Origin: Bacteroidota bacterium
Lineage (GTDB): Bacteria; Bacteroidota; Kryptoniia; Kryptoniales; JAKASW01
Direction: 5' to 3'
DNA length: 9,467 bases
NCBI GenBank assembly: GCA_021796055.1
Contig: JAJYOS010000185.1
Location: 1-9,467, forward strand
The notes beneath the pieces were generated by a model, which saw nothing but the letters and a program-made list of their open reading frames with translations, was not told where the DNA came from and ran no database searches. Position 1 is the stretch's first letter; each line of letters begins with the position of its first letter. The position numbers were made by a program, and so were the translations under genes. This document shows, piece after piece, positions 1-6,469 of this stretch.

Positions 1-1242
1 TAGCGCCTCAACATCGACGCCTGCCAGAATTTTCTTCGACAGGCCTGCCTCTATAATGGTTTTCGCGGGAACCGGAGTCGAAACCAGAAATTCGTTGAAG
101 AACGGCTGTGTGTACTTCACGCCGAAGCCGCGGAGTTTTCCGATCTTGTCGGCAAGATAGTGCGCCTTCGCACTCGATTGCTCGGCGACCTCTCGGATTC
201 CCTGCTTGCCCATAAGCGACATGTAAATCGTGGAAGCAAGCATCATGAGGCCTTCGTTGGTGCAGATGTTCGAGGTAGCCTTCTCGCGCCTGATCTGTTG
301 TTCACGCGTCTGGAGTGTCAGGACGAACCCGCGGGCACCTTCGGTGTCGACGGTCACTCCGGCGAGTCTTCCGGGCAGCCGGCGGATCAGCGCTTCCTTC
401 ACCGCAAATATTCCGAGGAACGGTCCGCCGAGGCTCTGTGAAATTCCGAGAGATTGTCCTTCTCCCACTACCACATCCGCTCCATATTCTCCGGGAGCCG
501 CGAGGAGTCCGAGCGAAATCGGCGACGCGTCCACAACGTAGAGAGCTCCTCCGGCATGAGCGACCTCGCCCAGCGCGAAGACATCGCTCAACGTTCCGAG
601 GAAAGACGGCTGCTGGACAAGCACTGCCGCGGTATTACCGTCGACAGCCTTCTTTACGGCAACGATGTCTGCGGCTCCGTCGCGCGGAGCAACTTCTACG
701 ATCTCGAATCCCTGGCCGTGAACGTACGTCCTGACAACCTGCAGATAAAAGGGGTGGATCGGATGCGCGGCGACGATTTTCTTCCGTCCCGTGTGGGCTA
801 CGGCCATAAGCGCAGCCTCAGCCAGCCCGCTGCCAGCATCGTATAATGAAGCGTTGGAAACGTCCATTCCGGTCAGCCGGCAAATCATCGTCTGGTATTC
901 GTAGATCGCCTGCAGCGTCCCCTGGCTCACCTCGGCCTGGTACGGTGTGTAAGCGGTGTAGAACTCAGACCTCCCGAGCAGCGCACCGACTGCCGACGGG
1001 ATGAAATGATCGTAAGCGCCTGCGCCGAGAAACGAAACAGAGTCCTGAGTGTTGATGTTCTTCCCGGCGAGTGAAGCCAGATGCTTCGCCACTTCAAGCT
1101 CACTCATGGCAGGAGGAATTTTCAGGTCGCCTTTCAGCCTGACTTCCTGCGGGATGTCCTTTATGAGCTCTTCAAAATCTTTCACGCCGATCGCGGCCAG
1201 CATGTCACGCCTGTCGTCGTCGGTATTCGGATAATAGGCCAC
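1..1242 (-). CDS. gcvPA: Glycine dehydrogenase (decarboxylating) subunit 1, GcvPA; 3' end cut by window edge
   Basis: This is the N-terminal half-subunit of the two-subunit P-protein of the glycine cleavage system. With GcvPB it decarboxylates glycine and passes the aminomethyl group to lipoylated GcvH in the cytoplasm. The minus-strand frame is open for 414 codons from a GTG start to the window edge. The family is usually about 440-450 residues, so roughly 30 C-terminal residues are missing. Family signatures include GEGQSLG (about residue 260) followed by QSLGGPFLGIF, and REKATSNICTNE (about 319-330), typical of P-proteins. The PLP lysine is expected in GcvPB, not here. I chose the GTG at 1240-1242 because GGAG lies 8 bases upstream and the protein then begins with AYYPNTDDDRRDML, a normal GcvPA N-terminus; the next in-frame ATG would remove that segment. 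It lies about 100 bases downstream of gcvH on the same strand. gcvPB probably follows beyond the edge. Confidence 0.95.
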   Translation of the reverse strand, partial: MAYYPNTDDDRRDMLAAIGVKDFEELIKDIPQEVRLKGDLKIPPAMSELEVAKHLASLAGKNINTQDSVSFLGAGAYDHFIPSAVGALLGRSEFYTAYTPYQAEVSQGTLQAIYEYQTMICRLTGMDVSNASLYDAGSGLAEAALMAVAHTGRKKIVAAHPIHPFYLQVVRTYVHGQGFEIVEVAPRDGAADIVAVKKAVDGNTAAVLVQQPSFLGTLSDVFALGEVAHAGGALYVVDASPISLGLLAAPGEYGADVVVGEGQSLGISQSLGGPFLGIFAVKEALIRRLPGRLAGVTVDTEGARGFVLTLQTREQQIRREKATSNICTNEGLMMLASTIYMSLMGKQGIREVAEQSSAKAHYLADKIGKLRGFGVKYTQPFFNEFLVSTPVPAKTIIEAGLSKKILAGVDVEAL

Positions 1243-1261
1243 TTCTGATTCTCCGTTTTAT

Positions 1262-1349
1262 GAGTAGATAGTAAGCAGAAGGTAGCAGGTAGTAAGCACA
1301 GGGCCCTTAGTTCCCTACCTACTATTCACCTACTACTACCTACTATTTC
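1262..1349. repeat. Intergenic GTAGTAGG-type repeat forming an imperfect inverted repeat
   Basis: The gap between gcvH and gcvPA is filled by two low-complexity arms. The left arm (about 1262-1304) reads as degenerate AGTAAGCA/GGTAGCAGGTAGT units. The right arm (about 1311-1349) is built of CTACCTACTA units, which are approximately the reverse complement of the left. A GGGCCC palindrome (1301-1306) sits between them. The right arm runs into the gcvH stop codon (TAG at 1343-1345). A transcript crossing it could fold into a long imperfect hairpin. No U-tract follows, so it is not an obvious terminator. It may be a dispersed genomic repeat. Confidence 0.6.
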
Positions 1350-1723
1350 CCTACCATCTCCTGATACTTCGCCGCGTCAAGAAGGCTGTTCAGCTCAGCG
1401 ACATCGGCGATCTTCAGCTTGACCATCCATCCGCCGCCGTAGGGCTCCTTGTTGACGACTTCAGGTGAGTCTTTGAGGGCTTCGTTGATCTCGATAATTT
1501 CTCCGCTCACAGGCGCGTAAAGATCGGAGACCGTCTTCACAGCTTCGATCGTTCCGAATTGTTTTCCCTGCTGAAGCTTCGTTCCGACCGCGGGAATCTC
1601 GACGAAGACGACATCGCCAAGCTCACCCTGCGCATACTCGGTAATGCCGACCACGCCCGTACTGCCCTCGACGCGTATCCATTCGTGATCTTTGGTGTAC
1701 TTCAGGTTTTTAGGAAATTCCAT
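1343..1723 (-). CDS. gcvH: Glycine cleavage system H protein (lipoyl carrier)
   Basis: GcvH is the small soluble shuttle of the glycine cleavage complex. Its lipoyl-lysine arm carries the aminomethyl group from the P-protein to the T-protein and is reoxidised by the L-protein. The 126 residues match the usual length of 125-130. The N-terminus (residues 5-17, ending HEWIR) and the lipoylation site, EAVKTVSDLYAP with the lysine at position 63, are canonical, as is the following PVSGEIIEIN turn. The ATG at 1721-1723 has a strong AAAGGAG ribosome-binding site about 6 bases upstream. The gene sits between accC (142-base gap) and gcvPA (100-base gap) on one strand. The lipoate attachment enzyme and gcvT are not in the window. 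Confidence 0.97.
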   Translation of the reverse strand: MEFPKNLKYTKDHEWIRVEGSTGVVGITEYAQGELGDVVFVEIPAVGTKLQQGKQFGTIEAVKTVSDLYAPVSGEIIEINEALKDSPEVVNKEPYGGGWMVKLKIADVAELNSLLDAAKYQEMVGK

Positions 1724-1865
1724 GCCATCTCCTTTAAATAAATAAAAACTCTGAATGCTAAATAATGTTCAAGACTCAAAATCCCAAATCAATAAATCCA
1801 TTCCCTCCAACTTTCATCACCGGGTTAAATCAGAATTTCGGATTTATAGTCCGGGGTTTTTTTCT
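1724..1865. other. AT-rich gap between accC and gcvH with repeat-like sequence
   Basis: This gap holds no convincing gene. It has short AAATC/GATTT-type units (for example 1786-1800) and the 12-mer AATTTCGGATTT at 1834-1845, which recurs exactly at 3218-3229 in the accB-accC gap. A weak CGGA/TCCG hairpin (about 1838-1855) is followed by a T-run on the plus strand, but no plus-strand gene ends here. Several TTGA-type hexamers occur on the minus strand upstream of gcvH, but none has a clear -10 partner at good spacing. Confidence 0.5.
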
Positions 1866-3206
1866 TCAGTCTGCGAAGTTGAAGGAATCCAGGAAGTGAG
1901 TATCGAACTCTCCTTTCCTGAACCGTTCGTCTTTCATCACCTTCAAGTGGAACGGGATCGTTGTCGCGACACCCTCCACCACAAATTCTTCGAGCGCCCT
2001 GTACATCCGGTCGATAGCCTCGTCCCGCGACGAACCGAATGTTATCAATTTTGCCAGAAGTGAATCGTAGTACGGCGGGACTTTGTATCCTACATACACG
2101 TGCGAGTCAGTCCTCACGCCGTAACCGCCCGGAACGTGGAAACCTGTGATTGTGCCGGGGTTGGGGCGGAAGTCTTTATAGGGGTCTTCGGCATTGATGC
2201 GGCATTCGATAGCGTGCCCGGTCTGCTTCAATTTTCTCCTGCTGACCTTCGAGCCGGCCGCAATTCCGATTTGCTCCTTTACGAGATCGAATCCGGTGAC
2301 CTGTTCTGTGACAGGATGCTCGACCTGGATCCGTGTGTTCATTTCCATGAAATAGAAGTTCTTAGACTTGTCGACGAGGAATTCGATGGTGCCGGCACCT
2401 TCGTACTTGACACTCTTCGCACCTTTCACTGCGGCCGCCCCCATCCGCTCGCGCAGTTCTGGATCGACCGCAGGAGAGGGGGACTCCTCGATCAGTTTCT
2501 GATGCCTTCTCTGTATGGAACACTCCCGCTCGCCGAGATGGATTACTTCGCCGTGCTGGTCGCCAAGCACCTGAATCTCGATATGGCGCGGCTGTTCCAC
2601 GTATTTTTCGATATACACGCCGGGATTCCCGAACGCCGCTTCCGCTTCGGTCCGCGCCATCTGGAACTGCCTGTCAAACTCGTCGGGGTTCCAGGCAAGC
2701 CTCATCCCTTTCCCGCCTCCGCCCGCAGTTGCCTTGACGATCACCGGGTAACCGATCGAGTCGGCTGCCTCTTTGGCGGCCTTCGGGTCGTCTATAACTC
2801 CGTCGCTGCCGGGGATGACCGGCACGCCGGCCTTCTGCATCGTTTCCTTCGCGGAAGCCTTGTCTCCCATCATGGTGATCATTTCAGGCCTGGGGCCGAT
2901 GAATTTTATTCCGCTGCTCTCGCATATTTCGGAGAACTTGGCGTTCTCGGAAAGAAAACCGTAGCCCGGATGGATGGCGTCGGCGTTCGTTATCTCCGCG
3001 GCAGCGATGATCCGCGGGATATTCAGGTAGCTTTCACGGCTAGGGGGCGGGCCGATGCAAACAGCCTCGTCCGCAAACCTGACGTGTAACGAATCATGAT
3101 CCGCCTCGGAATAGACCGCCACGGTCTTAACGCCAAGCTCCCTGCAGGTCCTGATGATCCGCAGTGCTATTTCGCCCCTGTTTGCAATCAGTATCTTATT
3201 GAACAA
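1866..3206 (-). CDS. accC: Biotin carboxylase subunit of acetyl-CoA carboxylase
   Basis: AccC carries out the ATP-dependent carboxylation of the biotin on AccB using bicarbonate, the first half-reaction of malonyl-CoA synthesis for fatty acids. The product is 446 residues, the normal length. The N-terminal domain begins [17 protein letters not shown]. The ATP-grasp glycine-rich loop AGGGGKGM lies at 161-168, and the catalytic segment [15 protein letters not shown] at 287-301. The segment around [14 protein letters not shown] (228-241) is also canonical. The start is TTG at 3204-3206, supported by the GAGGA ribosome-binding site 5 bases upstream and by the exact family N-terminus. It is 93 bases downstream of accB. 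The window has no accA or accD, which are often elsewhere. A 329-codon opposite-strand open frame over this gene is a shadow. Confidence 0.98.
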   Translation of the reverse strand: MFNKILIANRGEIALRIIRTCRELGVKTVAVYSEADHDSLHVRFADEAVCIGPPPSRESYLNIPRIIAAAEITNADAIHPGYGFLSENAKFSEICESSGIKFIGPRPEMITMMGDKASAKETMQKAGVPVIPGSDGVIDDPKAAKEAADSIGYPVIVKATAGGGGKGMRLAWNPDEFDRQFQMARTEAEAAFGNPGVYIEKYVEQPRHIEIQVLGDQHGEVIHLGERECSIQRRHQKLIEESPSPAVDPELRERMGAAAVKGAKSVKYEGAGTIEFLVDKSKNFYFMEMNTRIQVEHPVTEQVTGFDLVKEQIGIAAGSKVSRRKLKQTGHAIECRINAEDPYKDFRPNPGTITGFHVPGGYGVRTDSHVYVGYKVPPYYDSLLAKLITFGSSRDEAIDRMYRALEEFVVEGVATTIPFHLKVMKDERFRKGEFDTHFLDSFNFAD

Positions 3207-3210
3207 TAGA

Positions 3211-3285
3211 GTCCTCTAATTTCGGATTTCGAATTGCGTATTTCTAATCTCAAATCCGCAATCCGACATTCGCAATTCTAAATAT
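3211..3285. repeat. AT-rich intergenic repeat between accB and accC
   Basis: The 93-base accB-accC gap holds variations of CGGATTTCGAATTGCG. GAATTGCG (3231-3238) is inverted as CGCAATTC (3271-3278), and CGGATTT (3223-3229) is inverted as AAATCCG (3252-3258), so a transcript could form alternative hairpins. The 12-mer AATTTCGGATTT (3218-3229) is identical to one in the accC-gcvH gap, in the same orientation. It resembles the AT-rich TTCGAAATTCGGATT-type intergenic repeats seen in many environmental bacterial genomes. I see no coding capacity. Confidence 0.6.
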
Positions 3286-3299
3286 TCACGGATGATTGA

Positions 3300-3788
3300 T
3301 CAAGCCGGCTCTATCAGGAAAAGCGGCTGGTTGTACTCGACCGGTTGTCCGTTTTCGACAAGCGTCTGAACTATCTTGCCTGCGACATCCGACTCGATTT
3401 CGTTCATGAGCTTCATCGCTTCTATGATGCACAGGACGGTGCCTTCCTGTACGCTCGAGCCGATCTGGACGTATGGATCCGCATTCGGAGCCGGGGCCCT
3501 ATAAAATGTTCCGACTATCGGGGAACGAACTTCGTGATGCTTCTTACCCTCCGCCTTGGGCGCAGCGGCCGTTTCCGCCGTCGCGGCGGGGTCGACTTTC
3601 TGTTCGACAGCCGGTTGGGGTGAAAGCTGTGGTTGAGAAATATACTGAGGGATGAAAACCGGAGACGCAGAAGAATTATGGCGGGTCTTGCTCACCCGTA
3701 TCTTCGCCCCTTCTTCCTCAATCTCTATTTCGTCTACCCCGCTCTCGTCGACAAGCTTGACGAGTTTCTTGATGTAGTTAAGGTCCAT
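3300..3788 (-). CDS. accB: Biotin carboxyl carrier protein of acetyl-CoA carboxylase
   Basis: AccB carries the covalent biotin that is carboxylated by AccC and then donates CO2 to acetyl-CoA at the AccA/AccD site. The chosen ATG at 3786-3788 gives 162 residues. It follows GGAG 6 bases upstream and starts with [20 protein letters not shown], a typical AccB N-terminus. The open frame extends upstream to 3890, but that extension is hydrophobic, not family-like and overlaps a terminator-like structure. Residues about 41-85 form the Pro/Ala-rich mobile linker. The C-terminal biotinyl domain carries EAMKLMNEI with biotin on K126. The order efp-accB-accC is common in bacteria. Confidence 0.97.
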   Translation of the reverse strand: MDLNYIKKLVKLVDESGVDEIEIEEEGAKIRVSKTRHNSSASPVFIPQYISQPQLSPQPAVEQKVDPAATAETAAAPKAEGKKHHEVRSPIVGTFYRAPAPNADPYVQIGSSVQEGTVLCIIEAMKLMNEIESDVAGKIVQTLVENGQPVEYNQPLFLIEPA

Positions 3789-3851
3789 TTGGTCTCCGAT
3801 GATAAGGTGTCCAGAAACGATCCCGCTCGCGGGAATTCCCACGATAAACAG

Positions 3852-3895
3852 GAAAAGCCGCCACAGTCCGGCTCGCAGGCGGCAAACCACCGGAC
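3852..3895 (-). terminator. Terminator-like hairpin with an interleaved second stem between efp and accB
   Basis: Read on the minus strand after efp, GCCGCC (3883-3878) can pair with GGCGGC (3862-3857), and TTTT follows at once (3856-3853), as in a rho-independent terminator. A second perfect pair overlaps it: GTCCGG (3895-3890) with CCGGAC (3871-3866). The order is A1-B1-A2-B2, so the two stems either exclude one another, as in an antiterminator/terminator switch, or form a pseudoknot. The U-tract is short (TTTTCC) and the terminator loop is 15 bases, so strength is uncertain. It may thin transcription from efp into accB-accC. Confidence 0.5.
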
Positions 3896-3918
3896 CTCGA
3901 CGGGATTTCCCGGCTGGC

Positions 3919-4479
3919 CTACTTCACGCGCTCGACGTAGGCGCCGGTGCGCGTGTCTATTTTGAGAACTTCTCCCTCGTTCACGAAGAGAGGCACATTC
4001 ACTGTCGCGCCGGTTTCCATCCTGGCGGCCTTCATCACGTTGTTGACGCTGTCGCCTTTGATTCCAGGTTCGGTTTCCACGACCTTGAGAGTCACAAAAA
4101 TGGGAATCTCGACGCCTGTAATCTCCGTGCCGTTGAAGAAAATCTGTATGTTCACGTTCTCTTTGAGGAACTTGCTTCCTTCACCGACGACGTCTTCCGG
4201 AACGTGAATCTGGTCATATGTATCGTTGTCCATAAACACCAGCATGTCACCGTCGCGATAGAGATACTGATAAGTGCGCTGCTCGATCCTAACCACATCT
4301 ATATCCTGGCCCGCGCGGAACCTGTTCTCAATCACCTGTCCGGTCTTGAGGTTTCTCATCTTCGCGCGGACAAATGCCCGCCAGTTGCCGGGGTTCACGT
4401 GTTGAAACTCTACAATTGTCCACAGATCGTTGTTATAACGGATCGTTAGCCCTGGTCTGAATTCAGTGGTAGTAGCCAT
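3919..4479 (-). CDS. efp: Translation elongation factor P
   Basis: EF-P binds ribosomes stalled on polyproline stretches, between the P and E sites, and promotes peptide-bond formation. At 186 residues it has the usual length and three-domain layout: an N-terminal KOW-like domain (about 1-62), then two OB domains. The C-terminal signature [19 protein letters not shown] is canonical. The tip of the first domain reads [10 protein letters not shown] (residues 27-36). N32 occupies the position of the modified lysine (E. coli K34) or arginine (Pseudomonas R32), so the known EpmA and EarP modifications cannot occur at that site. The ATG at 4477-4479 has a GGGAG site just upstream. The gene leads the minus-strand block and has a good promoter at 4521-4549. 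Confidence 0.97.
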   Translation of the reverse strand: MATTTEFRPGLTIRYNNDLWTIVEFQHVNPGNWRAFVRAKMRNLKTGQVIENRFRAGQDIDVVRIEQRTYQYLYRDGDMLVFMDNDTYDQIHVPEDVVGEGSKFLKENVNIQIFFNGTEITGVEIPIFVTLKVVETEPGIKGDSVNNVMKAARMETGATVNVPLFVNEGEVLKIDTRTGAYVERVK

Positions 4480-4760
4480 AATCTCCCATAAATCTTGCTG
4501 TTTCGTGAATTTTGCCTAAAAATATAGGTTTGGAGACCCCAAGAATCAAGGTTAGGCTTCCTGGATCGGACATGAGCGCGGCCTCAACCGGTCCCAAAAC
4601 CGACGAAACCTGACCGTAGCCTCGGCTCGGGTATGAATTCAGCTGCTCATACCGCCACGCTCTACCATCCCGTGCACTTTCTTTACGGAAGCGTGACGCC
4701 GGAATGACATCCCAATCGCGCCGACCGGGTAGAATATCAGCGACAAAGGACAGAAATGGA
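4480..4760. other. Divergent intergenic region between efp and the lipid-kinase gene
   Basis: This 281-base non-coding region serves both blocks. Besides the efp promoter it contains a perfect 7-bp inverted repeat, GGTATGA (4630-4636) and TCATACC (4647-4653), around a 10-base loop that includes CAGCTG. This could be an operator or a hairpin. A TAGAAT hexamer (4730-4735) could be the -10 of a plus-strand promoter for the lipid cluster, but the only -35-like match, ATGACA (4704-4709), is 20 bases away, so that call is weak. No RNA gene was recognised. Confidence 0.5.
4521..4549 (-). promoter_or_regulatory. Sigma70-like promoter for efp (and possibly the acc genes)
   Basis: On the minus strand a TTGATT -35 element (4549-4544) and a TATATT -10 element (4526-4521) are separated by exactly 17 bases. 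The predicted start of transcription, near 4514, leaves a leader of about 35 bases before the efp ATG. Fit to the sigma70 consensus is good, though some Bacteroidota use a different primary-sigma consensus. Confidence 0.55.
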
Positions 4761-5714
4761 ATGAACCCGCACGAGATAACGGCAATAATTAACCCTGTGT
4801 CCGCCAACGGCAAAACCCGTATTATTGCCGGAACCGTTATTGAGTCGCTCAGGCGGCATTTCGGCTCAAGCCTCACCGTCAGGATGACCTCGAGGAGAAA
4901 CGAAGCTGCCGATATTGCCCGGGAAGCCGCCAGCAACGGCAACGAAGCCGTCATTGCCGTCGGAGGGGACGGCACCATAAATGAAATTGTAAACGGGCTG
5001 TTGTCATCCGGGAATGACGGCAATTCCGCATGCGCGCTTGGAATAATCAGCAGCGGAACCGGCCGCGGACTGGCGCAAAGCCTGGGATTGCCGCCGACCA
5101 TAGAAGAACAGGCCAGGGTCATACTCTCCGGGAACACGGGTGTAATTGAAGTAGGAAAAATAAGATGGACGGAAAATGGCGGCAGCCAAAGACTGCGATA
5201 CTTTGTGAACGAATGCCAAGCCGGGATCGGCGGCCACGTCGTTAGAAGTATCGAAGACAGCGGCAAGAAGAGAAACGGCTTCATGGGCTTCGGTCTGACG
5301 ACGCTGAAACTGGCGCTCACATTGAAGAACTTCGATATCCGGGTTTCAATCGACGGAGACGGAATGTACGAAATGCCGATGTTCGGGGTAGTCGTTGCGA
5401 ATGGGACACACACGGGAGGCGGAATGAACCTCACGCCTAATGCGAAGTTCGACGACGGCAAGCTCGACGTGCTGATGATCTGCACGAAGAGTGTGATCAG
5501 CCGCCTCGCAAATCTCCCGAAGATTTATTCCGCGAACCATCTGAAATCGTCCCGGTTCATTTACGTGAAAGCGCGGTCGGTCAGGATTGACTCAAGTGAA
5601 CCGGTACTGCTCGAGGCGGACGGTGAGCTGCTCGGCACGCTCCCTGCCGAAATATCCGTCGTTCCCAATGCACTGCGAGTATACATTCCGACAAACGGGG
5701 GTCGACATGAATAA
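4761..5714 (+). CDS. YegS/LCB5-family lipid kinase (diacylglycerol/sphingosine-kinase-like)
   Basis: Members of this family phosphorylate a lipid hydroxyl (diacylglycerol, sphingoid base or ceramide) with ATP at the inner membrane face. The product is 317 residues, close to the usual 290-320. It shows IINPVSANGK (9-18), the nucleotide-binding GGDGTINEIVNGLL (68-81), SGTGRGLAQSLGLP (98-111), RYFVNECQAGIGG (146-158) and NGTHTGGGMNLTPNAKFDDG (214-233), and ends with a DGE element (288-290). The GTGRGLA segment replaces the more usual GTxND, so substrate should not be assumed. The ATG at 4761 is preferred: AAAGGA lies 10 bases upstream and the family fold begins at once. An in-frame ATG at 4704 would add 19 unconserved residues. 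The next gene overlaps it by 8 bases. Confidence 0.9.
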   Translation: MNPHEITAIINPVSANGKTRIIAGTVIESLRRHFGSSLTVRMTSRRNEAADIAREAASNGNEAVIAVGGDGTINEIVNGLLSSGNDGNSACALGIISSGTGRGLAQSLGLPPTIEEQARVILSGNTGVIEVGKIRWTENGGSQRLRYFVNECQAGIGGHVVRSIEDSGKKRNGFMGFGLTTLKLALTLKNFDIRVSIDGDGMYEMPMFGVVVANGTHTGGGMNLTPNAKFDDGKLDVLMICTKSVISRLANLPKIYSANHLKSSRFIYVKARSVRIDSSEPVLLEADGELLGTLPAEISVVPNALRVYIPTNGGRHE

Positions 5715-6468
5715 GAGCAAAGAGACTTTTCGGGACGCGGCGTTGCGCCTTGAGTTCGAGTACCGGATCTTCGTCTCATTCGGTATCGTCATCGCGGTTG
5801 CATTGATTGCTCTCGGGCCGTTCAATTATCTCCGCTCGCCGGTTGAAGGACTCCTCTCTCTTCTCGGAATTAGCAGCAGCTGGACGGAAAATCTGAAATA
5901 TTTCGCGCCGGCGATCTTCATGGTCGCGGCTAGCGCTCTCCGCATCTGGGCGGGGAGCACGTTAAGCTCGCATCGCATGATGTCGTTCCGCGTACAGACG
6001 GACACGCTTCTCACTGAGCCTCCATACACGCTTTGCAGGAACCCGATTTATCTCGCGGATTTCACCGCGTTCTGCGGATTCGCACTGATCCTTCCCGCGG
6101 TCGCAGTCTCGCTTCCCGTCTTACTTCTGCTTCACTACACACGACTCATCAGGTACGAAGAAGCGGAACTGCGCTGGAAGTTCGGAGCCGAGTACTCGAC
6201 ATACGAGAAACATTCGCCGCCATTCTTCCCGAATTTGAAAAGCATCCGGGCAACAATTCTCTCGGGCCGGGGAATGAGATTCAACGGTGACGGCTTTCGC
6301 CACAACGCGCTTTACCTGTTGTTCATCCCCGGCTTCATCGTTGCAGCTTTCACTCACAATTTCTACCATGCTCTCGCCATCGGTCTTCCGGCGGTTTTCG
6401 ATTGGGCAATAATCCATACGGTCATAGGCACCAGCGATCGCAGACCAACGACAAATTCCGGTGATTGA
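5707..6468 (+). CDS. Integral-membrane PEMT/ICMT-type methyltransferase
   Basis: The 253-residue protein has several hydrophobic segments: about 21-41, 64-84, a long one at 115-147 that may cross twice, and 201-240, probably two passes. The SAM-site motif PYTLCRNPIYL (106-116) and the downstream segment at 151-175 (EE...FGAEYSTY...PPFFP) match the phospholipid/isoprenylcysteine methyltransferase superfamily. That superfamily methylates lipid amines or prenyl-cysteine carboxylates from S-adenosylmethionine at the membrane. The substrate cannot be read from sequence. The hydrophobic tail after the catalytic segment is unusual, because that segment normally lies near the C-terminus. The ATG at 5707 overlaps the kinase stop by 8 bases, with a G-rich GGGGGT just upstream. 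Sitting next to a BtaA-like gene suggests a lipid head-group substrate. Confidence 0.85.
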   Translation: MNKSKETFRDAALRLEFEYRIFVSFGIVIAVALIALGPFNYLRSPVEGLLSLLGISSSWTENLKYFAPAIFMVAASALRIWAGSTLSSHRMMSFRVQTDTLLTEPPYTLCRNPIYLADFTAFCGFALILPAVAVSLPVLLLLHYTRLIRYEEAELRWKFGAEYSTYEKHSPPFFPNLKSIRATILSGRGMRFNGDGFRHNALYLLFIPGFIVAAFTHNFYHALAIGLPAVFDWAIIHTVIGTSDRRPTTNSGD

Positions 6469-6469
6469 G

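Noticed and set aside
160..846. Several plus-strand open frames of 93-139 codons
   Set aside because: They lie opposite gcvPA, whose minus-strand frame is uninterrupted and motif-rich.
1838..1863. Hairpin plus T-run on the plus strand near the accC end
   Set aside because: The stem is only four sure base pairs and no plus-strand gene ends there; on the accC strand no U-tract follows.
2100..3089. 329-codon plus-strand open frame
   Set aside because: It is a shadow of accC, whose minus-strand frame is canonical over its full length.
3789..3890. Upstream in-frame extension of accB
   Set aside because: The added residues are hydrophobic and not AccB-like, while the internal ATG has GGAG at good spacing and the standard N-terminus.
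4704..4760. Earlier ATG for the lipid kinase
   Set aside because: It has no clear ribosome site and adds a basic, unconserved 19-residue leader; kept only as an alternative.
4463..5485. 340-codon minus-strand open frame
   Set aside because: It is antisense to the lipid kinase, rich in Ser/Pro/Phe with no recognisable motif, and overlaps the efp start; the plus-strand kinase has all family motifs.
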